DNA from: CAUPWF01 sp964367685
GTDB lineage: Bacteria > Bacillota > Clostridia > Lachnospirales > Lachnospiraceae
NCBI GenBank assembly: GCA_964367685.1
Contig: CAYIYM010000008.1
Location: 1 to 64,000 of the forward strand
Length of the DNA: 64,000 nt
Reading direction: 5' to 3'
Part shown: positions 44,159 to 52,228 of the stretch, one piece after another
How positions within the stretch are numbered: position 1 is the first letter of the stretch
Layout: each line of letters starts with the position of its first letter
Notes under the pieces: model-generated
Told to the model about the DNA's origin: nothing
Seen by the model: only the letters and a program-made list of their open reading frames with translations
The model's database searches: none
Translations under genes and position numbers: made by a program

Positions 44159-45643
44159 ATGATAAAAAAAATATTCACAAATGACATGTATGGATCTAAA
44201 GTCCGACAAAATTTAAGTTCCCTTAGACAAGAATTAAAAAACGTAAAAATAACTTCTGATATACAATACCTGTTTGAAATGGAATCTGATAATCTCATTC
44301 AATTGTTAAATCACGAAGATGCTAAGACAAGAAAAAATGTAGCGCTATTGATGGGTGATTTAGGGCTTGAGTGCTTCAAATCCCCTCTCTTTCATTCTTA
44401 CTTACGTGAAGAACAGCGCTTCATCAAGAGTTCTTATCTATCAGCCTTATCATCTTTTGATTGCACAGAGTATATCGAGCCATTAAATACACAGCTCAAG
44501 GTTTTAATGTCTCAAACACAAACTCCTGAAAATAAGAAACATATTCAAGAAGAGATTCGAGCCATTTCAAATATTATCATTCAGGAAACTGGAATTTCAA
44601 TGCATACCTTTATTGGCTTTGAATACCCATTTGACTGTATTTTACTCACTAATAAACTTCATAAGCAATTGATTGAAGCCGAACTAGAAAATGGAAAAAT
44701 ACTTCCTTTTGCTGCTGGTGTTCGTGTAATCACAGATAATCTATCGGACATTTTAGCATTAAGAACCTATAGTGAACTTTTATTTGTTGTGCCTGGTTTA
44801 ACCTCTGTTTCTTTAGATCCAATTGAAGCAGCAAATCAAATCGCAAAATCCAATTTACTCGTATTTTTAAGTAATATACATAGCGAAAAAACTCCATTCC
44901 ATTTTCGTGTGGAGTTAAAAAGTAAATTGCCATTAGACAAAAAGACTACTTTTAGCAAAAAATTTAGTAGTGAGCTGGAAAGCCTTACAAATCGTTCTCT
45001 TATTAACAGTACTTCGAATTATGAAATCGAGTTACGATTGATTGAGAACAAGCAAGGTTTCTATAGTGTTTTGCTTAAACTATACACAATAATAGATCAT
45101 CGTTTTTCATACAGAAAAGAATCGATTGCCGCATCAATTCGCCCTGTAAATGCTGCCCAACTTGTAGCTCTTGCAAAAGATCATATGATTGATAATTCTA
45201 GAACATTAGATCCTTTTTGCGGTGTAGGAACCATGTTGATTGAACGCCAGAAAGTTGTCAAAGGAAACACTTCCTATGGAATAGATTTTTACGCTCCTGC
45301 AATTGAAAAGGCAAAGATTAATACTTCTGCCGCGAATCAAATCATCCACTTCATTAACCGTAATTATTTTGAATTTACACACGAATATAAATTCGACGAA
45401 ATATTTACAAACATGCCTTCTGAAACAGGTCATAAATCGCTAGAAGAAATTGAAGTTCTTTATCAAGACTTCTTTGATAAATCTCGTGAAGTTCTTGAAA
45501 AAGATGGGACTATGATTTTGTATTCTCATAATCCTGAATTGGTAAATACATTATCATTCACAAAAAATTATGATATTATAGAAGCTTTTGAAGTAGTCAA
45601 AAAAGAAAATGCATGGCTATTTGTTTTAAAGTTCAAATATTGA
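44159..45643 (+). CDS. HEAT-repeat plus UPF0020/Trm14-like methyltransferase
   Basis: A 494-residue protein on the plus strand. Residues 1-145 are helical and HEAT-like (LLNHEDAKTRKNVALLMGDL). The middle (150-310) resembles the region before RNA methyltransferase domains, and the last 170 residues form a Rossmann methyltransferase with SIRPVNAAQLVALA and motif I DPFCGVGTML at 351-360. The catalytic NPPY-type motif IV reads TNMPSETG (417-424), so nucleobase N-methylation is uncertain. Probably an RNA methyltransferase relative with an added helical domain. AAAGGAG precedes the ATG; an extended -10 TGATACAAT lies about 30 bases upstream. It ends in a shared terminator. Confidence 0.75.
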   Translation: MIKKIFTNDMYGSKVRQNLSSLRQELKNVKITSDIQYLFEMESDNLIQLLNHEDAKTRKNVALLMGDLGLECFKSPLFHSYLREEQRFIKSSYLSALSSFDCTEYIEPLNTQLKVLMSQTQTPENKKHIQEEIRAISNIIIQETGISMHTFIGFEYPFDCILLTNKLHKQLIEAELENGKILPFAAGVRVITDNLSDILALRTYSELLFVVPGLTSVSLDPIEAANQIAKSNLLVFLSNIHSEKTPFHFRVELKSKLPLDKKTTFSKKFSSELESLTNRSLINSTSNYEIELRLIENKQGFYSVLLKLYTIIDHRFSYRKESIAASIRPVNAAQLVALAKDHMIDNSRTLDPFCGVGTMLIERQKVVKGNTSYGIDFYAPAIEKAKINTSAANQIIHFINRNYFEFTHEYKFDEIFTNMPSETGHKSLEEIEVLYQDFFDKSREVLEKDGTMILYSHNPELVNTLSFTKNYDIIEAFEVVKKENAWLFVLKFKY

Positions 45644-45653
45644 TATATCAACA

Positions 45654-45679
45654 AAAAGTGTCGCCTAGGCGACACTTTT
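45654..45679. terminator. Bidirectional terminator between convergent genes
   Basis: AAAAGTGTCGCC and GGCGACACTTTT form a perfect 12-bp stem around TA. It lies 11 bases after the methyltransferase gene and two bases before the stop of the convergent permease gene, with T-runs on both strands. Confidence 0.95.
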
Positions 45680-45680
45680 C

Positions 45681-46481
45681 TTAAATTCTAAAATCTCTTT
45701 TCTTATAAACAACTATTCCAATTAATAAAAATAATATCGTTACACCAGCTGCAATCCCTATACTTAGAAGAATGTCTTGATTCAAATCTAGTGCTCTTTC
45801 TGGTTTAAACATCTCAAATGGACTTAAATATTTTAGCCATTGAAATTCCTCCCCTACCATTGTGCTCAAAAATCCAAGAATATAGGAAAGGATTACCACT
45901 CCACTCCCTACATTAGACCCCGAAATTTTCGTTGTGATTCCAGCGATCATTATTCCAACTGATAAGAATATAAAAGGAGTCACACTAGAAATTTTTAATA
46001 TTTGTAGAATATCTATCAATACGAACGTCTCTCCTCCATTGACCATGCCACAAATAAGTACTGAAACAGCCGCGGCTAGTACAACAACTAAAACCGCAAT
46101 AAAGGATGTTACTAGCTTCGATACATAGATTTCTACTCTGCTTATTTCTAAAGAATATAAAAATTCTATAGTTTTATTCTTTTCTTCTTTTGTAATAATA
46201 TTAGCAGCAAATATTGTTGCAAATATACTAATTGCAATTAGTATCAAATTGTAAATCATTCCAAAATAAACTACGTAATTATTTAACTCTGTAAAATCAT
46301 TTACACCTACAAATTGCATTAATTCTTGCGGCATCGCTTCCATTTTAATTTGTGCCATATCCTTAACGGATGGAAAAAGAATCATATACAAAAACATGAT
46401 GCCAAATATTGCTATTCCCCAACCTAATATTTGGTTTTTATTCGTTTTCAAATTGAACCTTGTCAACTTCAAAATATTCAT
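45681..46481 (-). CDS. ABC-2 type permease
   Basis: A 266-residue permease with six predicted helices: one near 20-37, then five from about 72 to the end. NIITKEEKNKTIEFLYSLEISR at about 96-117 is the cytoplasmic coupling region typical of ABC-2 permeases. It pairs with the ATPase directly upstream (stop and start are adjacent). The substrate is unknown; such pairs often export peptides or antibiotics. Confidence 0.87.
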   Translation of the reverse strand: MNILKLTRFNLKTNKNQILGWGIAIFGIMFLYMILFPSVKDMAQIKMEAMPQELMQFVGVNDFTELNNYVVYFGMIYNLILIAISIFATIFAANIITKEEKNKTIEFLYSLEISRVEIYVSKLVTSFIAVLVVVLAAAVSVLICGMVNGGETFVLIDILQILKISSVTPFIFLSVGIMIAGITTKISGSNVGSGVVILSYILGFLSTMVGEEFQWLKYLSPFEMFKPERALDLNQDILLSIGIAAGVTILFLLIGIVVYKKRDFRI

Positions 46482-47309
46482 TTACATGTCCTCCCTGTAA
46501 TATTTTATAAATTCTTCTTCCACTGATTTGGTTCGAATTTCAATATGCTTAATGTCAATTTTCGACAATTCCTTTATTAACTTATTCACGCTACCACGAT
46601 GTTCAAATTTTGTTTCCTCATCATTCACGTTTGTATACGTCACTACATATACTTTTTCCAATTTACTATCCTTTAAATTAATATCCTCTATAATAATTCC
46701 ATCTTTAATAATAATAGCTCTATCACAGTATTTTTCAACTTCAGCTAAATTATGACTCGATAAAAACACTGTGGCTCCAGCTTCATTTTTCTTCTTTATC
46801 AATTCAAAAAACTTTTCTTGCATCAACGGGTCCAAGCCATTTGTTGGCTCATCAAGTATCAATACATTTGAATTCTTTAACATTGCTTGAATAATAGATA
46901 CTTTTTTTCGATTACCTAGGCTTAATTCAGAAATTTTCTTTGTCATATCTAATTCAAAATATGTAGACAATTCTTCAGCAGTTTGCCATCCATAGTCCGA
47001 AAATTTCAAACATAGTTTAAAGATATCTTTTCCCGTGGTATTTTGATGAAACATCGCATCGGATGGCATATAACTCGCAATCCTCCGGATTTCTTTTCCG
47101 TTTTTTATGCTATCGAACCCATCAATTTCGCATACTCCTTCTGTCGGACTAATAAAGTTCATTAAAGCTCGTATTGTTGTGCTTTTTCCTGCTCCATTTT
47201 TTCCTACAAATCCAACAATTTCTCCTTGTTTCACTTCAAAATTAATTTTGTTGACTGCCGTATTTTTTCCATATTTTTTTGTAAAATTACTTACTTTAAT
47301 TTTAGACAT
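46482..47309 (-). CDS. ABC transporter ATP-binding protein
   Basis: A 275-residue ATPase for the permease downstream. Walker A GKNGAGKST near 38-46, signature LSLGNRKKVSII near 134, Walker B with D-loop LILDEPTNGLDP near 153, and the switch region LSSHNLAE. The frame could begin with TTG four codons earlier, but GGAGG lies five bases before the ATG at 47309. It begins directly after the clpB terminator hairpin, so its promoter must lie inside or before that hairpin. Confidence 0.92.
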   Translation of the reverse strand: MSKIKVSNFTKKYGKNTAVNKINFEVKQGEIVGFVGKNGAGKSTTIRALMNFISPTEGVCEIDGFDSIKNGKEIRRIASYMPSDAMFHQNTTGKDIFKLCLKFSDYGWQTAEELSTYFELDMTKKISELSLGNRKKVSIIQAMLKNSNVLILDEPTNGLDPLMQEKFFELIKKKNEAGATVFLSSHNLAEVEKYCDRAIIIKDGIIIEDINLKDSKLEKVYVVTYTNVNDEETKFEHRGSVNKLIKELSKIDIKHIEIRTKSVEEEFIKYYREDM

Positions 47310-47321
47310 ACGCTCCTCCAA

Positions 47322-47370
47322 TAAAAAATGATAGAATACACTCTATCTTTTATAGAACATATTCTATCAT
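47322..47370 (-). terminator. clpB terminator containing two dyads
   Basis: ATGATAGAATA and TATTCTATCAT form the outer 11-bp arms, TCTAT/ATAGA the inner pairs, and six T follow on the minus strand. The same sequence contains two smaller palindromes (TAGAATATGTTCTA and GATAGAGTGTATTCTATC), which could also be operator sites for the ABC genes that start only 13 bases later. Confidence 0.75.
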
Positions 47371-47389
47371 ATTATTCAATACATTTGGA

Positions 47390-49978
47390 TTATTTCTTTA
47401 ATGCTTCTCCAATTAATTTCTCACCCTGCAAGTCAATGATAATCTTAGAATTCAATTCCAAGTCACCTGTTAAAATCATTCTTGCAACTAGTGTTTCAAC
47501 ATGTTTTTGTAAATATCGCTTGAGAGGCCTTGCACCATAGTGAGGATCATATCCACGTTCAACTATATAGTCTTTTGCTTTATCTGTTAATTCTATTTCC
47601 AAATCTCTGTCAGCCAAGCGATTATTAATATCCGAAACTAACAACGTAATAATAGATTGAATATCTGCCTTGGTTAGTGGCTTAAATACAATAGTTTCAT
47701 CTAAGCGATTTAAAAATTCAGGTCTGAAGTGATTTTTAAGTTCATTTAATACATATGTTTCTAATTCTGCACTAATGACGCCATTCTTATCCATCCCCTC
47801 GAGTAAGTAATGTGATCCAATGTTTGATGTCAAGATAATAATGGTATTTTTAAAATCAATTGTACGCCCCTGTGAATCAGTAATTCGACCATCATCTAAT
47901 ACTTGCAATAATACATTAAATACATCCGGGTGTGCCTTCTCTATTTCATCAAATAAAACAACCGAATATGGTTTTCTTCGCACTGCTTCTGTTAATTGTC
48001 CACCTTCGTCATACCCTACATAGCCTGGAGGTGCTCCTATTAATCGGGACACTGAATATTTTTCCATGTACTCACTCATATCTAAACGCACAATATTCGA
48101 TTCATTATCAAATAGATTTTCTGCTAAGGCTTTGGCAAGTTCTGTTTTCCCCACACCTGTTGGTCCTAGGAAAATAAATGTTCCAATTGGTTTACTTGGA
48201 TCCTTAATTCCAGCTTTTGAACGAATGATAGCTTCTGTTATTTTTTGTACACCCTCTTCTTGACCAATAACGCGTTTATGTAACTCCTTATCGAGCTGTA
48301 GTGTCTTTTCGCGCTCGCTTTCATTCAACTTTGCGATTGGAATCCCCGTCCATCTAGATACAATTTTTGCAATGTCATCTTCTGTTACATTTTCATGCAC
48401 TAATGTCAATTTGCGTTCACTTATTTGCAGTTCTTCTATTGCTAATTGCTCCTCTAATTTAGGTAATAGTCCATATTGTAGTTGTGCTGCTTTTTCCAAA
48501 TCATAATCGCGCTTTGCAATTTTTATATCATTATTCACATGCTCTATTTCTTCACGTAATTTTTGCACTTGCTCTAATGCACTTCGTTCATTATCCCAAG
48601 TAGCTTTTTGTATATTAAATACATCCTTTAATTCACCTAACTCTCGTTGCAAAACTTTTAATCGTTCTTTACTTAATCGATCACTCTCACGCTTCAGTGC
48701 TGCTTCTTCAATTTCTAATTGCATTACTCGCCTTTTTAATTCATCTAATTCTGTTGGCATAGAATCTAGTTCTGTTTTAATCAAAGCACAGGATTCATCT
48801 ATTAAATCAATTGCCTTGTCTGGAAGAAATCGTTCTGTAATATAACGACTTGATAATACTGCTGCCGAAACCAAAGCACTATCAGAGATTTTAACTCCAT
48901 GAAACACTTCATATCGCTCCTTCAATCCACGAAGGATAGATATTGCATCCTCTATCGAAGGCTCATCTACCATTACAGGTTGAAATCGGCGTTCTAATGC
49001 AGCATCTTTTTCTATATATGATCGATATTCATCTAAAGTAGTAGCTCCAATGCAGTGTAATTCTCCTCTAGCAAGCATTGGTTTTAACATGTTCCCCGCA
49101 TCCATAGCCCCTTCTGTTTTCCCCGCACCCACAATTGTATGTAGTTCATCAATAAATAAAATAATTTCGCCTTCGCTACCTTTGACTTCTTCTAGCACAG
49201 CCTTTAAGCGTTCTTCAAATTCACCACGATATTTTGCTCCTGCTACAAGTGCACCCATATCTAACGAAAAAATTTTCTTATCTTTTAACCCTTCAGGAAC
49301 ATCTCCTTGTACAATTCTTTGTGCTAGCCCTTCTACTGCAGCAGTTTTACCAACCCCGGGTTCACCAATTAGCACGGGATTATTTTTTGTTTTTCGAGAA
49401 AGAATTCTAATTACATTTCTTATTTCCGCATCCCGCCCAATGACAGGATCTAATTTCTGCTTTCTAGCTCTTTCTACTAAGTCATGGCCATATTTACTCA
49501 AAGTATCATATGTAGCTTCCGGATTATCCGAAGTAACATTCTGATTTCCTCTTACAGTCATAAGTACAGATAAAAACCTCTCTCTAGTAATTCCGAATTC
49601 TTTAAAAATCGACCTTACTTCTTTGTTCGAATTCTTCAACAATGCAAGAAAAAGATGTTCCACTGAAATATATTCATCTCCCATGTGTTTTGCTTCATCT
49701 TCTGCATTTATTAGACATTTATTCAATTCTTTCCCAATAAACAAATTCCCACCTTGTACTTTTACTCTTTTTTCTACACTTTCTAATGCACGTCTTTCGA
49801 AGTTAATAGTATCAATGCCCATCTTTTCTATTAATCTTAAAACTAGGCTATCATCTAGTGTAAGTAATGCCACTAGTAGATGCTCTTGTTCAATTTCCTG
49901 ATTTCCATATTCATTTGCTATTTTTTCACATCCATTTACCGCTTGAATGGAATTTTTTGTAAATTTACTAATATTCAT
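47390..49978 (-). CDS. clpB: ClpB disaggregase
   Basis: Hexameric AAA+ chaperone that rescues aggregated proteins together with DnaK. The 862 residues contain the Clp N-domain (1-150), AAA-1 with GEPGVGKT near 206, the coiled-coil middle domain (about 400-520) and AAA-2 with GPTGVGKT near 605. It ends with the ClpB-type C-terminal domain. An AGGAGG precedes the start. Expression is under a CIRCE element (50036-50062), so it belongs to the HrcA heat-shock regulon here. Confidence 0.97.
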   Translation of the reverse strand: MNISKFTKNSIQAVNGCEKIANEYGNQEIEQEHLLVALLTLDDSLVLRLIEKMGIDTINFERRALESVEKRVKVQGGNLFIGKELNKCLINAEDEAKHMGDEYISVEHLFLALLKNSNKEVRSIFKEFGITRERFLSVLMTVRGNQNVTSDNPEATYDTLSKYGHDLVERARKQKLDPVIGRDAEIRNVIRILSRKTKNNPVLIGEPGVGKTAAVEGLAQRIVQGDVPEGLKDKKIFSLDMGALVAGAKYRGEFEERLKAVLEEVKGSEGEIILFIDELHTIVGAGKTEGAMDAGNMLKPMLARGELHCIGATTLDEYRSYIEKDAALERRFQPVMVDEPSIEDAISILRGLKERYEVFHGVKISDSALVSAAVLSSRYITERFLPDKAIDLIDESCALIKTELDSMPTELDELKRRVMQLEIEEAALKRESDRLSKERLKVLQRELGELKDVFNIQKATWDNERSALEQVQKLREEIEHVNNDIKIAKRDYDLEKAAQLQYGLLPKLEEQLAIEELQISERKLTLVHENVTEDDIAKIVSRWTGIPIAKLNESEREKTLQLDKELHKRVIGQEEGVQKITEAIIRSKAGIKDPSKPIGTFIFLGPTGVGKTELAKALAENLFDNESNIVRLDMSEYMEKYSVSRLIGAPPGYVGYDEGGQLTEAVRRKPYSVVLFDEIEKAHPDVFNVLLQVLDDGRITDSQGRTIDFKNTIIILTSNIGSHYLLEGMDKNGVISAELETYVLNELKNHFRPEFLNRLDETIVFKPLTKADIQSIITLLVSDINNRLADRDLEIELTDKAKDYIVERGYDPHYGARPLKRYLQKHVETLVARMILTGDLELNSKIIIDLQGEKLIGEALKK

Positions 49979-50019
49979 GCTCCATCCTCCTAATTAAATT
50001 ATCTTTCTTTTACAAATTT

Positions 50020-50048
50020 AATATATTACTTTTTGTTAGCACTGTCAA
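50020..50048 (-). promoter_or_regulatory. Promoter of clpB
   Basis: Minus strand TTGACA, 17-base spacer, TATATT. The -35 box lies inside the CIRCE element, so HrcA binding would block RNA polymerase. Confidence 0.9.
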
Positions 50049-50062
50049 TCAGTGAGTGCTAA
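50036..50062. promoter_or_regulatory. CIRCE element (HrcA operator)
   Basis: The plus strand reads TTAGCACTG, nine bases, GAGTGCTAA. Only one base differs from the consensus TTAGCACTC-N9-GAGTGCTAA. It overlaps the clpB promoter. Confidence 0.93.
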
Positions 50063-50087
50063 TTTATGTTTTAATTAAGAATTATAT

Positions 50088-50126
50088 AAAAAAAGAGACA
50101 AAATAGACCCTCATCTACTCTGTCTC
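50088..50126 (-). terminator. Terminator of the B6-kinase/ECF/radical SAM operon
   Basis: A stem of 13 pairs with two G-U pairs (GAGACA with TGTCTC at the base) and seven T on the minus strand, directly after the radical SAM gene. Confidence 0.88.
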
Positions 50127-50136
50127 ACATTAATAT

Positions 50137-50730
50137 CTAACTAAATGTACGTACTCTGAACTTCACTCCTATGGATTCTGCAACTGCTCTACTTTTTTCA
50201 ATTGCCTCTTCTCCAATAACATCTACTACAGTTAGTACAACTTCTGGAACATATTGTTTTACTGTCTTAGCAAATTTCAACATTTCATCAAAAGATTGTA
50301 TCCCAAACTTAGGCTTGGTAACTTCGTAATAAGTACGAGAATCATATCCATTTAAACTAATTGATATGACATCAAATTTCGAAAATTTTTCTTCTACATC
50401 CTTTTTGTAAATTAAATTTGCCAGTCCATTTGTATCAATTCGTATCTGAATATCACTATAACTTCGAATATAGTCAATAACTTGATTAATATCATCTATC
50501 CTTTCACTTGGTTCTCCATAACCACAAAATACAACCTCTGAATAATCACTTAGCGACTTCTTTTTCAACTCATTGCAGATTTCTTCTACTGTGGGCTCTC
50601 TTTCTAGCCATAGGTAGTCCCCTTCATTTATTCCATCCTTATGATTGCGAATACAGAACGTACACGCACATGGGCATCGATTTGTTGTATTTACATAAAG
50701 TCCATTTCCTACTGTATATAATATTGTCAT
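50137..50730 (-). CDS. TatD-linked type radical SAM protein
   Basis: A 197-residue radical SAM protein. The cluster motif is CPCACTFC (CxxxCxxC) near residues 18-25. YLWLEREPTVEEI, VVFCGYGEPSER and the short length fit the subfamily usually fused or linked to a TatD nuclease. No tatD gene is nearby. The target is unknown. The four-base overlap with the ECF S-component gene indicates coupling. Confidence 0.8.
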   Translation of the reverse strand: MTILYTVGNGLYVNTTNRCPCACTFCIRNHKDGINEGDYLWLEREPTVEEICNELKKKSLSDYSEVVFCGYGEPSERIDDINQVIDYIRSYSDIQIRIDTNGLANLIYKKDVEEKFSKFDVISISLNGYDSRTYYEVTKPKFGIQSFDEMLKFAKTVKQYVPEVVLTVVDVIGEEAIEKSRAVAESIGVKFRVRTFS

Positions 50731-51221
50731 CTTAATATTACTCCTTTTACATTCTTGTCAATTGCAGTACCGATAATAATAAAACAAATAATGCTTCCAA
50801 TTGGTTGAATCAATCCTGTTGGCACACTCATAATAGCTACTCTTGGGTCTCCAAATAGAATAATCTCTGCAATCAGATATCCAATCGTCCCTAACAGTCC
50901 TGATAATATGGCTGTAAGTATGTTTCTTTTTGTAACTATTTTATCTTGCTTTTTTACAAACATGAAGGCCATTATAGGTTTGATAATCATAGTTGGTATC
51001 ACCCAAATCATTGCTCCCGTTGAAATATCTGCAAGTGACGCACCAATCAACGCTGCCGCCGCTGCATATTTTGTAGGCAATATACAAGCTGCTAAAAAAA
51101 TAAATGTATCTCCTAAATGTATGTATCCCACTCCTGTTGGAATATGCATAAGATATGCCGTAGCAAGGAAAATCAATCCTGCAAAAATACTACTATAAGT
51201 TAAATATCTTACCTTATTCAT
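50727..51221 (-). CDS. ECF transporter S component, probably for vitamin B6
   Basis: A 164-residue membrane protein with five or six helices, HLGDTFIFLAACILPTKYAAAAALIG and GALVGA-like segments (in short reads), typical of ECF substrate-binding subunits. Its gene overlaps the pyridoxal-type kinase gene by eight bases, which suggests a B6 vitamer as substrate, as for the PdxU group of S components. The energising EcfA/EcfT units are not in the window and are usually shared. Confidence 0.75.
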   Translation of the reverse strand: MNKVRYLTYSSIFAGLIFLATAYLMHIPTGVGYIHLGDTFIFLAACILPTKYAAAAALIGASLADISTGAMIWVIPTMIIKPIMAFMFVKKQDKIVTKRNILTAILSGLLGTIGYLIAEIILFGDPRVAIMSVPTGLIQPIGSIICFIIIGTAIDKNVKGVILR

Positions 51222-52035
51222 ATATCATCGCTCCTCTCAATAAATCCATATATTTGTAAAGATGAATGCCATCTAATGTATTTTTCGTTTTTTCAAATGT
51301 ATAGGACGCACTTAAATAAATATATTCTGATGCTAGTTCTACAGCTCGAATAATTGGTATATTATGCATGAGTAGTGCAATCACGCAACTCGCAAACACA
51401 TCTCCGGTTCCTGCAAAAGATGCATAATTATAAGGCATGCAAACTACTTGATGAATGCCTTCCTTATAAATAAAATTAGAAACAGTTTGCTTATTCACAA
51501 TTCCTGTAATAATTACTATCTTCGCCCCAATTTCTACAATTTTACTCGCAATTTCTTTAAGTTCAAATTGAGAAAAACTCTCTTTATAAGGTGTATTTGT
51601 CAATATGCATGCTTCTGTAATATTGGGTGTTACTAAATCGGCTTTTGATACTAAAATTCGCATCTTATCACATAATTCTTGCGTATATGTTTCGTACATT
51701 TTCCCATTGTCAGCCATTACTGGATCAATAACAACAAATTCGCTGTGAAATTCATCTATCAGGTCATTGATTAAATTTATTTGTTCTACACTAGATAAAA
51801 AACCAGAATAAATACAATCAAACTTCGGACATACAAGTCTAAGTTTATTCTTATATTCTATGAAATGCTTGGTAAAATCGTAAAATGAATAATATTCATA
51901 TCCTGTATGCGCCGAAAGTATTGCCGTCGGAAAACAACACGGGTCTACACCCAAGGCCGACATCAATGCAATATTCACTTTTAAAGATGAATTAGAAAAC
52001 CCTGACAAATCATTGATACATAATACTTTCTTCAT
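51214..52035 (-). CDS. Pyridoxamine/pyridoxal kinase
   Basis: A 273-residue ribokinase-fold enzyme that would phosphorylate vitamin B6 vitamers with ATP. Motifs: INDLSGFSNSSL at 7-18, PTAILSAHTGYE near 37, DPVMADNGKMYETY near 104, TPNITEAC near 136, and the catalytic FAGTGDVFAS near 227. It is of the PdxY/PdxK length. First gene of a three-gene operon with the S component and the radical SAM protein; a palindrome overlaps its promoter. Confidence 0.9.
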   Translation of the reverse strand: MKKVLCINDLSGFSNSSLKVNIALMSALGVDPCCFPTAILSAHTGYEYYSFYDFTKHFIEYKNKLRLVCPKFDCIYSGFLSSVEQINLINDLIDEFHSEFVVIDPVMADNGKMYETYTQELCDKMRILVSKADLVTPNITEACILTNTPYKESFSQFELKEIASKIVEIGAKIVIITGIVNKQTVSNFIYKEGIHQVVCMPYNYASFAGTGDVFASCVIALLMHNIPIIRAVELASEYIYLSASYTFEKTKNTLDGIHLYKYMDLLRGAMIYE

Positions 52036-52074
52036 TCTATACCCCTAAACTTCATATATTTTTATAACTTCTCT

Positions 52075-52103
52075 ATTTTAACAGATTATTTAGAATCTGT
52101 CTT
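52075..52103 (-). promoter_or_regulatory. Promoter with palindrome for the B6-type operon
   Basis: Minus strand AAGACA, 17-base spacer, TAAAAT with TG nearby. The spacer is mostly occupied by ACAGATT-N6-AATCTGT (52081-52100), a seven-base inverted repeat that could be a repressor site. Confidence 0.6.
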
Positions 52104-52228
52104 TATCTGATTTCATAAATTTTCCTCTTGCAAATTCCAATTTTTATCATTTTTGTGCATTTTACTCCCCTTTACAAGACAATGTATGATAAAATATATC
52201 CATTATATTAAATACAAGGAGATATGTT

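Noticed and set aside
45654..45679. Dispersed repeat family shared with 57953-57978
   Set aside because: Both are terminators with a CCTAGG centre, but stems differ in sequence and only two copies exist; coincidence of strong hairpins is enough.
49050..49544. Open frame of 164 codons on the plus strand
   Set aside because: Antisense to conserved ATPase motifs of clpB; no start signals and no protein features.
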